A stretch of DNA of 44,454 nt. Source: Porphyromonas sp. (GTDB lineage: Bacteria; Bacteroidota; Bacteroidia; Bacteroidales; Porphyromonadaceae). Position 1 is the first letter of the stretch. Each line of letters opens with the position of its first letter. Where the stretch lies: positions 1-44,454 of the forward strand of contig JASBZK010000016.1 of the NCBI GenBank assembly GCA_029983505.1, in the 5' to 3' direction. Below the pieces are notes generated by a model that worked only from the letters and a program-made list of their open reading frames with translations, ran no database searches and was not told the DNA's origin. The translations under genes and the position numbers were made by a program. Below, in pieces: positions 31,936 through 39,286 of this stretch.

Positions 31936-32439
31936 ATGACAAAACTACCCATGCGGATAGGTCAAGGATATGACGTGCACCGCTTTGCGGTCGGACGAGA
32001 GCTCCGGCTCGGCGGAGTGCTTATCCCTTTTGAAAAAGGGCTTCTGGGGCACTCGGATGCCGATGTACTCCTCCACGCCATTTCGGACGCGCTCCTCGGG
32101 GCTCTTGCCTTGCGGGACATCGGGTTTCACTTCCCGGACACGGATCCCGGGTATGAGGGTGCAGACTCCAAGGTGCTTTTGGGTAAAGTCCTTGAGATGG
32201 TTGCCGCTTCCGGTTACAAGGTAGGGAATATCGATGCCACCGTCATCGCAGAGCGCCCCAAGATAAACCCCCATATCCTGGAGATGGTTACCGTCATCGC
32301 CGGTATCCTCAAGATAAACGAAGACCAAATCTCGATAAAGGCAACGACGAACGAAAAAATGGGGTTCGCCGGTCGGGAGGAAGGCATCGCGGCAACAGCC
32401 GTGGCGCTGCTCCTCTTAGGAGAGACACAGAAGAAATAA
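31936..32439 (+). CDS. ispF: 2-C-methyl-D-erythritol 2,4-cyclodiphosphate synthase
   Basis: IspF cyclises CDP-methylerythritol 2-phosphate to the cyclodiphosphate in the MEP isoprenoid pathway; dxs of the same pathway is also in this window. The 167-residue protein has the zinc-binding GYDVHRF and GHSDADVLLHAI motifs, GFHFPDTDP, and the KATTNEKMGFAGREEGIAA C-terminal block, with normal length. An ATG slightly downstream (MRIGQGYDVH) is also possible. panD follows after 7 bp, so ispF, panD and argS form an operon. Confidence 0.95.
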   Translation: MTKLPMRIGQGYDVHRFAVGRELRLGGVLIPFEKGLLGHSDADVLLHAISDALLGALALRDIGFHFPDTDPGYEGADSKVLLGKVLEMVAASGYKVGNIDATVIAERPKINPHILEMVTVIAGILKINEDQISIKATTNEKMGFAGREEGIAATAVALLLLGETQKK

Positions 32440-32446
32440 AAAAGCT

Positions 32447-32806
32447 ATGTTTTTACACGTACTTAAGTCCAAGATACACCGGGTAAAAGTCACCGATGCC
32501 AACCTCAATTACATCGGAAGCATCACCGTGGATCCGCTCCTCTTGGAGGCGGCAGGCATCCTGCCGAACGAAAAAGTTCAGGTCGTCAATAACAATAACG
32601 GAGCCCGCATCGAGACCTACGCCATCGAAGGGAAAAGAGGCTCTGGAGAGATTTGCCTCAATGGCGCTGCCGCCCGGCAATTCATCCCCGGAGACATCGT
32701 CCTCATTATCGCCTACGCCATCGTTACGGAAGAAGAGGCCAAGACCTTCAAGCCCACTGTGATTTTTCCCGACACCGAAACCAACCTTTTGAAAGAAAGC
32801 AAATGA
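32447..32806 (+). CDS. panD: aspartate 1-decarboxylase (pyruvoyl enzyme)
   Basis: PanD decarboxylates aspartate to beta-alanine for pantothenate and CoA synthesis. The 119-residue proenzyme is self-cleaved between Gly24 and Ser25 in YIGSITVD to form the pyruvoyl group, at the canonical position. Lys9, Tyr22 and the NGAAARQFIPGDIVLIIAYA segment are typical. Its stop overlaps the argS start (ATGA), indicating translational coupling. panC is not nearby in this window. Confidence 0.95.
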   Translation: MFLHVLKSKIHRVKVTDANLNYIGSITVDPLLLEAAGILPNEKVQVVNNNNGARIETYAIEGKRGSGEICLNGAAARQFIPGDIVLIIAYAIVTEEEAKTFKPTVIFPDTETNLLKESK

Positions 32807-34620
32807 CAAACATCACCATAGAAGAGAAACTGAGGGGCTTTATCTCGGAAGTGCTCTCCGGACTGTACGGCGCTTCCTTTGAAGTCAAGGACATCGTGCT
32901 GCAGCCTACGAAGAAAGAATTTGAGGGGCAGTACACTTTTGTCGTCTTCCCGCTCCTAAAGATCAGCCGAAAGAAGCCCGAAGCAACGGCCGAAGAGATA
33001 GGGGCTAAGCTCCTTGAGTCACACCCGGAGGCCGTGGAGAAATACAACGTAGTCAAGGGTTTCCTTAACCTCAGTCTCCGCTCCTCTTTCTTCCTCTCCC
33101 AGCTCCTCGAAGACTATGGTACGGAGGACTTCGGCATAAAGCCCGTGGACGAAAAGGCTCCACTCTATATGGTGGAATACTCCTCCCCGAATACCAATAA
33201 ACCCCTCCACCTCGGTCACGTACGTAATAACCTCCTCGGGTACAGCATCGCGACAATTCTTGCCGCCAACGGGAATAAAGTGGTCAAAACGAATATCGTC
33301 AACGACCGCGGCGTACACATCTGCAAGTCGATGTTGGCTTGGCAGAAATGGGGCGAAGGAGCTACCCCGGAGAGCACGGGAATGAAGGGAGACCAGTTCG
33401 TGGGTGAGTATTACGTCCTTTTCGGAACCAAGCTCGCGGAAGAGAAGAAAGCGCTTATGGCCGAAAAAGGGCTTAGCGAAGAAGAAGCCGAGGAGCAGAG
33501 CCCGCTTATGGCAGAAGTCCGTGAGATGCTGCAGAAGTGGGAGGCCGGCGACGAAGCCGTGCGCAGTCTCTGGAGTAGGATGAACTCCTGGGTGTACGAA
33601 GGCTTCGCAGTGACCTACAAGGCGCTCGGCGTGGACTTTGACAAGATTTACTACGAGAGCGACACGTATCTCGTGGGCAAGGAAGAAGTGCTCCGCGGTC
33701 TGAGAGAGGGCATCTTCGTGCAAGACCCGGACGGCTCCGTCTGGGCGGATCTCACGGATGCCGGACTGGACCGCAAGATCCTCCTCAGAGCAGACGGCAC
33801 GAGTGTCTACATCACTCAGGACATCGGTACGGCCAAGACCCGCTTTCGCGATTATCCCATCGACAAGATGGTTTACGTGGTGGGTAACGAGCAGGAGTAC
33901 CACTTCCAGGTCCTTTCCATCATCCTTGACCGCCTCGGTTTCGAGTTCGGTAAGGGACTAAAGCATTTCTCATACGGTATGGTCTCCCTGCCCGACGGCA
34001 GTAAGATCAAGAGTAGGGAAGGCACGCGCGTGGATGCCGACGACTTGATTCAGAAAATGACGGATCAGGCGTACGAGGTCTCTTCGAGCTTGGAGAAGAT
34101 GACGGATATGCCCGAGGAAGAGCGCCGCGAAGTCTCCCGCATCGTGGGGCTTGGGGCACTCAAGTACTTCATCCTCAAGGTGGACCCTAAGAAGAATATG
34201 CTCTTTGACCCGTTTGAGACCATCAATTTCAACGGCAACACGGGTCCTTTCATCCAATACACATATGCCCGAATCAAAAGCCTCCTCAGACTTGCCGAGG
34301 AGCGTGGGATAGCGCCGATGACCTCCCTTCCAGAGACAGGCGGGGTGGCTCTTTCGGAGAAAGAAATCGCGCTTATCCAGAGGCTGGACGATTTCCGCGG
34401 CGTCATCGACTCTGCTGCCACCGAGATGAATCCCGGGACGGTTTGCAATTACGTGTACGAGCTGGTGAAGGAATTCAATCAGTTTTACCACGACCACTCC
34501 GTACTCGGCGAGACGAATGAGGCGGTGAGGGCATTCCGACTCTCGCTCTCCGCACTCACGGCCCGCGTGATTAAGACAGGGTTCGGCATCCTCGGCATCG
34601 AGGTCCCTGAGCGGATGTGA
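32803..34620 (+). CDS. argS: arginyl-tRNA synthetase
   Basis: ArgRS (class I) charges tRNA-Arg. The 605-residue protein starts at the ATG overlapping the panD stop (MTNITIEEKL); the open frame extends further upstream but only inside panD. An N-terminal Add-1 domain recognises the tRNA D-loop. The HIGH-type motif is HLGH in SSPNTNKPLHLGHVRNNL. The KMSKS counterpart is the degenerate SLPDGSKIKSREGTR, usual for ArgRS. The DALR anticodon-binding domain forms the C-terminus, ending EVPERM. A lysine/glutamate-rich insertion (about residues 205-240) enlarges the catalytic domain. Confidence 0.96.
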   Translation: MTNITIEEKLRGFISEVLSGLYGASFEVKDIVLQPTKKEFEGQYTFVVFPLLKISRKKPEATAEEIGAKLLESHPEAVEKYNVVKGFLNLSLRSSFFLSQLLEDYGTEDFGIKPVDEKAPLYMVEYSSPNTNKPLHLGHVRNNLLGYSIATILAANGNKVVKTNIVNDRGVHICKSMLAWQKWGEGATPESTGMKGDQFVGEYYVLFGTKLAEEKKALMAEKGLSEEEAEEQSPLMAEVREMLQKWEAGDEAVRSLWSRMNSWVYEGFAVTYKALGVDFDKIYYESDTYLVGKEEVLRGLREGIFVQDPDGSVWADLTDAGLDRKILLRADGTSVYITQDIGTAKTRFRDYPIDKMVYVVGNEQEYHFQVLSIILDRLGFEFGKGLKHFSYGMVSLPDGSKIKSREGTRVDADDLIQKMTDQAYEVSSSLEKMTDMPEEERREVSRIVGLGALKYFILKVDPKKNMLFDPFETINFNGNTGPFIQYTYARIKSLLRLAEERGIAPMTSLPETGGVALSEKEIALIQRLDDFRGVIDSAATEMNPGTVCNYVYELVKEFNQFYHDHSVLGETNEAVRAFRLSLSALTARVIKTGFGILGIEVPERM

Positions 34621-34670
34621 CAAGTGCCCCGAGGAAGCAGACAGACCTCCCGGAAAAGCGGAGCCGGTTT

Positions 34671-34750
34671 GGTACAGACCAAGGAGACAAAAAGACCCGT
34701 ACCAAAGTTTGCGGGAGACCCGTACCGGGAGAAACTTTTCGGACTGTATG
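34671..34750. repeat. four-core element in reverse orientation, copy E10
   Basis: Cores start at 34671 (GGTACAGACC), 34694 (GACCCGTACC), 34717 (GACCCGTACC) and 34741 (GGACTGTATG), spaced 23, 23 and 24 bp, again mirror-image spacing. It lies 51 bp after the argS stop and about 40 bp before the deaminase gene. Confidence 0.85.
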
Positions 34751-34791
34751 AGGGCAAAGTAGCGATTGTAAGCGTTTTTTGAAGAAGGATT

Positions 34792-35229
34792 ATGGAAGAA
34801 AAGCAGACTCAAGTGGACAGAAGGTATCTCCGGATGGCGAAGATCTGGGGCGAAAACTCCTACTGTACCCGTCTCCAAGTAGGGGCATTGCTCGTCAAAG
34901 ACAAACGTATCATCTCCGACGGCTACAACGGTACCCCGTCCGGCTTCGAGAATATATGCGAGGACGCCGACAATAAGACCAAACCCTATGTCCTTCACGC
35001 CGAAGCCAACGCCATCACCAAGGTCGCTGCCTCCAACAACGACAGCACCGGAGCCACGATTTACGTCACCCACGCGCCTTGCCTCGAGTGCGCCAAGTTG
35101 ATTATTCAGGCGGGTATCAAAAGAATTGTTTTCGCGGAGAAATACCGCCTCACCGAGGGTATCGATTTGCTCGAAAGAGCCGGTCTCGAAGTGGTGCAGC
35201 TGCCTTTTGGAGAGGCAAAGGAAGAGTAA
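34792..35229 (+). CDS. dCMP deaminase (ComEB-like)
   Basis: The 145-residue zinc deaminase converts dCMP to dUMP for thymidylate synthesis. The zinc site is HAEANAI (His and catalytic Glu) plus PCLECAK (two Cys). CTRLQVGALLVKDKRIISDGYNGTPSGFENI is the nucleotide-binding front part of the family. The length and the absence of an extra domain fit bacterial deoxycytidylate deaminases. The ATG at 34792 starts MEEKQTQVDRRYLRMAKIW. The next gene begins 6 bp after the stop, so it heads an operon with the S41 protease, cyclo-ligase, recF and the DciA-like gene. Confidence 0.93.
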   Translation: MEEKQTQVDRRYLRMAKIWGENSYCTRLQVGALLVKDKRIISDGYNGTPSGFENICEDADNKTKPYVLHAEANAITKVAASNNDSTGATIYVTHAPCLECAKLIIQAGIKRIVFAEKYRLTEGIDLLERAGLEVVQLPFGEAKEE

Positions 35230-35235
35230 AGCGTT

Positions 35236-36921
35236 ATGAAGAAACTGCTCAAATACATCGTAGGCATAATCCTCATAGTCGGCGTCGGCATCGCCGGGTA
35301 TTTCGTGGGACAGAAGAACCGCACGATTTACCTCATCGGCAGTAAGAATATGTCTGCCCTCGATAAGCTCGAAGCGACGCTCGACCTTGTGGAGAAATAC
35401 TACGTCGACAGCATAGATCCCGAGTACCTTGTACGGGATTTGATTCCCACCCTGATGGCACAGCTCGACCCGCACTCCTCCTACCTGACGGCTGAGGAGC
35501 GCAAGGCTGAGGCAGAGAGTATGGAGGGGGCTTTTTACGGCATCGGGGTTACGTTTAATTACCTCCTCGATACCGTTGTGGTTCTCGACGTGGTCCCTGG
35601 AGGTCCGTCCGACCTTGCGGGCATCCGTGCCGGCGAGCGCATCATCAAAGTGGACGGCGTATCGTACGAGGGGCTGAAGATTACGGCAGACTCCGTGCGT
35701 TCCCGCTTGAAGGGCGCCGACGGCAGTTTCGTAAAGCTGACGCTCCGTGACCCCGACAAAGGGACGACGAGAGACGTGTCCGTGAAGCGCGGGGCTGTCA
35801 CCGTCAGCACCGTCGATGCTTCGTATCTCAGAAGCGACTCTCTCGGGGTGATTAAGCTCGGCTCTTTCGGCGCAAATACCTATTCCGACTTTATGACCGC
35901 GTATGCCCGTCTCCATCAGAAGGGCGCGAAAGGCATCATCCTTGACGTCCGGGGCAATCCCGGAGGCGTACTCGAAGCCGCCCTCCAAGTGAGCAACGAG
36001 ATGTTGCCCTCGGGATCTCTCATTATGTACATGGAGGGTAAGAATGTCCCGAGAGAGGACTTCAATAGTGACGGCACCGGTTCGCTCATAGGTCTGCCTC
36101 TGTATGTCCTTATTGACGAGCTGTCGGCTTCTGCCTCCGAGATCGTGTCGGGTGCCTTGCAGGATAATGACGCTGCGATTATCCTTGGGCGGCGTTCTTT
36201 CGGGAAAGGACTCGTCCAGAAACTCTTTGAGTACAGGGACGGCTCCTCCATCCATCTTACCATCGCACGCTACTATACCCCGAGCGGACGCTCCATACAG
36301 AGAAAGTACACCCTTGGCGACGAAGAGACGTACAATAAAGACTGGTTCGACCGGATCGCGGGTGGCGAGCTCTTTAACCGCGACTCCATACACTTCGACC
36401 CGGAGCTCCTTTACCACACGGCAGGCGGCAGACCCGTCTACGGCGGGGGCGGCATTATGCCCGACATCTTCATCCCTCAGGACACGATCGGACTGAATGC
36501 CTATACCAATCAGATCTTTTCTGCGGGCGTGATTCCGGATTTTGCTTTCAGATACGCCGACAAATACCGTAAGATCCTCAAGCGGCTTAAGTCCTCAGAC
36601 GATGGGGTCACGTTCCTGAGGAGACAAAACCTCGTCTGGAAGATGGCAAGCTATGCCAACGACAAATACGGCATCCGGGTACGCTCTTATCTCGTGAACC
36701 AAGCCAAGTCCCGCCTCGAGACCCTCATCATATCCGGCATCCTCTCCTACACCTACGGGCGTGATGCCTCGGAGGAGTATCTCGAAAGGGAAGACCCCAC
36801 GATGCTCGCCGTCGATGACCTCTTCAAGAGAGGCATCTACTCCCCTATGAATATTCCGGACGATAAGGTCCTCCTCAAAGACGAAATAGTGGAGCAGGTA
36901 AAAGACTCTGTACGAAAATAA
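35236..36921 (+). CDS. S41 carboxyl-terminal processing peptidase
   Basis: The 561-residue protease has an N-terminal membrane anchor or signal (YIVGIILIVGVGIAGYFVG) and acts in the periplasm. It contains a PDZ domain (about 95-180, GIGVTF, VVPGGPSDLAGIRAGERI). The S41 catalytic domain has VRGNPGGVLEAA, Ser299 in LSASASE and Lys324 in SFGKGLVQ; the 25-residue Ser-Lys spacing is typical. A roughly 190-residue C-terminal extension follows GGGIMPDIFIP, common in Bacteroidota CTPs. Members cleave the C-termini of envelope proteins. It starts 6 bp after the deaminase gene and ends 4 bp before the cyclo-ligase gene. Confidence 0.93.
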   Translation: MKKLLKYIVGIILIVGVGIAGYFVGQKNRTIYLIGSKNMSALDKLEATLDLVEKYYVDSIDPEYLVRDLIPTLMAQLDPHSSYLTAEERKAEAESMEGAFYGIGVTFNYLLDTVVVLDVVPGGPSDLAGIRAGERIIKVDGVSYEGLKITADSVRSRLKGADGSFVKLTLRDPDKGTTRDVSVKRGAVTVSTVDASYLRSDSLGVIKLGSFGANTYSDFMTAYARLHQKGAKGIILDVRGNPGGVLEAALQVSNEMLPSGSLIMYMEGKNVPREDFNSDGTGSLIGLPLYVLIDELSASASEIVSGALQDNDAAIILGRRSFGKGLVQKLFEYRDGSSIHLTIARYYTPSGRSIQRKYTLGDEETYNKDWFDRIAGGELFNRDSIHFDPELLYHTAGGRPVYGGGGIMPDIFIPQDTIGLNAYTNQIFSAGVIPDFAFRYADKYRKILKRLKSSDDGVTFLRRQNLVWKMASYANDKYGIRVRSYLVNQAKSRLETLIISGILSYTYGRDASEEYLEREDPTMLAVDDLFKRGIYSPMNIPDDKVLLKDEIVEQVKDSVRK

Positions 36922-36925
36922 GGAA

Positions 36926-37501
36926 ATGCAGACTAAGACCGAAATAAGATCCGCGGCCCGTACCGGGATAAAATCTCTCACAGACCGGGGAGATGAGCTT
37001 GCACGTACCGCGGCCGAAAAGGCTTACGACTTCATTGAGCATCTGGATCTCGAGTCCGGTACACCTCTGGGTCTCTTCCTCAGTATGAAAGGCAAAGAGA
37101 TAGAGACTGCTCCGCTCATTACGCTCCTTAAAGCTTCCCCGAAGCGCTACCGGATCCTCGTCCCGAGAGTGGAAGACGAGACGACCATCAACTTTTACCC
37201 CTATGATGACGCCGCGCCCCACCGTATCTCCGAGTACGGCATCTGGGAGCCCTTGGCGCCGGTCTCCGAAGCAGTGGTTCCCGAAGTGATCGTCGTCCCG
37301 GGACTTGCCTTTGACCGAAAAGGCGGCAGGGTAGGGCACGGTAAGGGCTATTATGACCGCTATTTCAGTCGCTATGAGGACGCAATCAGGATGCGCATCG
37401 CTTTCGCCTACGAAGTCCAAGTCTTTGACGAAGTCCCTATGGACGACTTCGATCTCCCGATGCACGCCCTTGTCACAGACCGCTCCGTTACGACGATCTG
37501 A
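36926..37501 (+). CDS. 5-formyltetrahydrofolate cyclo-ligase
   Basis: The 191-residue enzyme (MTHFS/YgfA type) uses ATP to turn 5-formyl-THF into 5,10-methenyl-THF, the same product as the FtcD/FchA pair of the hut operon. The N-terminal KTEIRSAARTGIKSL matches the usual K-x-x-LR-x-x-x-R start. IWEPL and VPGLAFDRKGGRVGHGKGYYDRY (in particular the GKGYYDRY ATP/substrate motif) are conserved. Bases 36931-37009 fall into the four-core register of the dispersed element, but the protein still aligns with the family there. It is tightly packed within the operon. Confidence 0.93.
   Translation: MQTKTEIRSAARTGIKSLTDRGDELARTAAEKAYDFIEHLDLESGTPLGLFLSMKGKEIETAPLITLLKASPKRYRILVPRVEDETTINFYPYDDAAPHRISEYGIWEPLAPVSEAVVPEVIVVPGLAFDRKGGRVGHGKGYYDRYFSRYEDAIRMRIAFAYEVQVFDEVPMDDFDLPMHALVTDRSVTTI
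36931..37009. repeat. possible four-core element in coding sequence, copy E14 (tentative)
   Basis: Core-like strings start at 36931 (GACTAAGACC), 36955 (GGCCCGTACC), 36977 (CTCACAGACC) and 37000 (TGCACGTACC), spaced 24, 22 and 23 bp. The spacers GGGATAAAATCTCT and GGGGAGATGAGCTT resemble the GGGAAGATCT spacers. Matches are weaker than in E1-E13 and could be chance. Confidence 0.35.
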
Positions 37502-37546
37502 ACCGCTACTTCCTAACCCATTACTCCGAACTCCGACCTCCAAAAG

Positions 37547-38692
37547 ATGTACTTACGGCATCTGACGCTGACCAATTACAAAAACATAGCCGCCACGAGC
37601 CTTGACTTCTCTTCCAAGTTGAATTGCGTCATCGGCTCCAACGGTATGGGGAAAACCAACCTCCTCGACAGTATCTTTTACCTCTCTTTCACCAAGACCC
37701 ACACCAATCTCCCTGATCAGATGGTCATCAAAGAGGGACAGGAGATGGCCGTACTTGAGGGCGACTACCGTATGAATTCGAAGGACGAGAAACTCTTCCT
37801 CGGAATCCGAAACGGCAAGCCCAAGGTCTTGAAGCGGAACAAGAAAGAGTACCCCAAGATCTCCGACCACATGGGCATCTTTCCCCTCGTGATGATCTCG
37901 CCCTCGGACATCGAACTGATAAAGGGCGGAAGCATCGAGAGACGGAAGTTTATGGACCAGCTCATCAGCCAGGAGTCCAACGACTATCTTGTCTCGGCGA
38001 TTAACTACAAGCGCCTCCTCGAGCAGCGTAATACCCTCCTCAAACAGCCCTACGGTCTCGACTTCGACGTCCTCTCCATCTTGGACGAACAAATGGCTCG
38101 TGAAGCCGAAGTCCTCCACCGGTACCGCGCGGATTGGGTGACCCGCATCCGCCCTCTTTTCCTTAAGAACTACCACTTTATCTCGGACGACCGCGACTCG
38201 ATTGACCTCCGGTTCCTGCCCTCTTTCGAGTCCGAAGAGCCTTACGACGCTGCACTCTTCCTAAGGACGTGGAAAGAGTCGTTTGAGAAAGACCGCCTCC
38301 TTGGGCACACCTCTTTCGGTCCCCACAAGGACGACCTCGAGATGCTCCTGAACGGCACGTTGATCCGCAAGGTGGGCTCTCAGGGGCAGAATAAGAGCTA
38401 TATGGTCGCCCTCAAGTTTGCGCAGTATGTCCTCCTCTCGTCGCGGATGAACGCCGACAACCGCCCTATCATCCTCCTTGACGACGTCTTCGACAAGCTC
38501 GACGCCCACCGCGTGGATCGCATCGTGCAGCTCGTCGCGGGGAGCGAGTTTGGGCAGATCTTTATGACCGACACGAACCGCAAGTATCTCGACCACATCC
38601 TCTCCGAGCTGCCGGAGCCCAACTATTCCATCATCGAAGCCTCGGAGGGTAGCTTCCGGGTTATTGAAGCCGTGGGAGATGAAACGCACTGA
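37547..38692 (+). CDS. recF: DNA replication/repair protein RecF
   Basis: RecF is an SMC-like ATPase that helps load RecA at gaps through RecOR. The 381-residue protein begins MYLRHLTLTNYKNI. It carries Walker A GSNGMGKTN (Lys36-Thr37), the SPSDIELIKGGSIERRKFMD region and the signature S-Q-G-Q-N (VGSQGQNKSYMVALKFAQ). Walker B is PIILLDDVFDKLD. Length and motif order are normal. It overlaps the start of the DciA-like gene by 14 bp. Confidence 0.96.
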   Translation: MYLRHLTLTNYKNIAATSLDFSSKLNCVIGSNGMGKTNLLDSIFYLSFTKTHTNLPDQMVIKEGQEMAVLEGDYRMNSKDEKLFLGIRNGKPKVLKRNKKEYPKISDHMGIFPLVMISPSDIELIKGGSIERRKFMDQLISQESNDYLVSAINYKRLLEQRNTLLKQPYGLDFDVLSILDEQMAREAEVLHRYRADWVTRIRPLFLKNYHFISDDRDSIDLRFLPSFESEEPYDAALFLRTWKESFEKDRLLGHTSFGPHKDDLEMLLNGTLIRKVGSQGQNKSYMVALKFAQYVLLSSRMNADNRPIILLDDVFDKLDAHRVDRIVQLVAGSEFGQIFMTDTNRKYLDHILSELPEPNYSIIEASEGSFRVIEAVGDETH

Positions 38693-38984
38693 GCCGGAAA
38701 AAGTCTCCCGGTTGCTCAAAGGCCTCATCAAAGACAACGACCTCCTCAAGCTCGCCGAAGCCCACGAAGAGCTGGGACGGCTCTGGGAGACCATCCCCGA
38801 CACCACTTTCGCCAACCTCTCTCTCGAACTTAAACTCAGCACAGACGGTGTCCTCGAGATCCTCTGCCCCTCAAGCGTGGCACTCAATTACGTCCGTCTC
38901 CGCCGTCCCCTCCTTGAGCGTCACCTGTCCGGCTTTATGCAGAAACACGGCATCTCCCGTCTTGTATTTTCCTTGAAGAACTGA
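38679..38984 (+). CDS. DciA-like DUF721 protein
   Basis: The 101-residue protein resembles DUF721/DciA proteins, which promote replicative helicase (DnaB) loading in bacteria without DnaC. A helical N-terminal half (SRLLKGLIKDNDLLKLAEAHEELGRLWETI) precedes a KH-like fold (LSLELKLSTDGVLEILCPSSVALNYVRLRRPLLERHL). The ATG at 38679 lies inside the end of recF in another frame; an upstream in-frame TTG at 38664 is less likely. Pairing with recF is common in Bacteroidota and supports a replication role. Element E11 lies 68 bp downstream. Confidence 0.8.
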   Translation: MKRTEPEKVSRLLKGLIKDNDLLKLAEAHEELGRLWETIPDTTFANLSLELKLSTDGVLEILCPSSVALNYVRLRRPLLERHLSGFMQKHGISRLVFSLKN

Positions 38985-39051
38985 GCGGAGGAAGAGCGAA
39001 AGTGTCCCCCTTGAGCTATACTGGGTTGCGTCGAACTAAGGGATAATTTTT

Positions 39052-39130
39052 GGCCTGTATCTCGAGGAAAGCCCGGTACGGGTCTTTTTCTCTTCCCGGT
39101 ACGGTCGGGGATTTCGTCTTGGTACGTATC
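39052..39130. repeat. four-core element upstream of dxs, copy E11
   Basis: Cores start at 39052 (GGCCTGTATC), 39075 (GGTACGGGTC), 39098 (GGTACGGTCG) and 39121 (GGTACGTATC), spaced exactly 23, 23 and 23 bp. The 302-bp gap 38985-39286 holds this element and the dxs promoter, nothing else that I can support. Confidence 0.85.
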
Positions 39131-39188
39131 TCTTCGGGAGGGCGTATAAGTGGGGAAATAAAAGATGAGGGGGTTGGGGTAAAAATGG

Positions 39189-39196
39189 TAACTTTG
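39189..39196 (+). promoter_or_regulatory. -7 promoter box for dxs
   Basis: TAACTTTG fits TAnnTTTG and lies 91 bp upstream of the chosen dxs ATG (39287). It excludes the further upstream in-frame starts at 39050 and 39185. Confidence 0.6.
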
Positions 39197-39286
39197 CTAA
39201 AGGCTTGGCGAGACGGTGTACAAGGGGAGTGGAGGACATCGTCCGAAGTCCGTTTTTTCGTAAAGAAGGACAAGAAAACTGCATAT

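Noticed and set aside
34638..34647. A fifth core before copy E10 (CAGACAGACC)
   Set aside because: It is 33 bp from the first core, out of register, and probably coincidental.
33970..36417. 815-codon reverse-strand open frame spanning argS, dCMP deaminase and the S41 protease
   Set aside because: It crosses three well-identified genes and an element; its translation has no recognisable domain.
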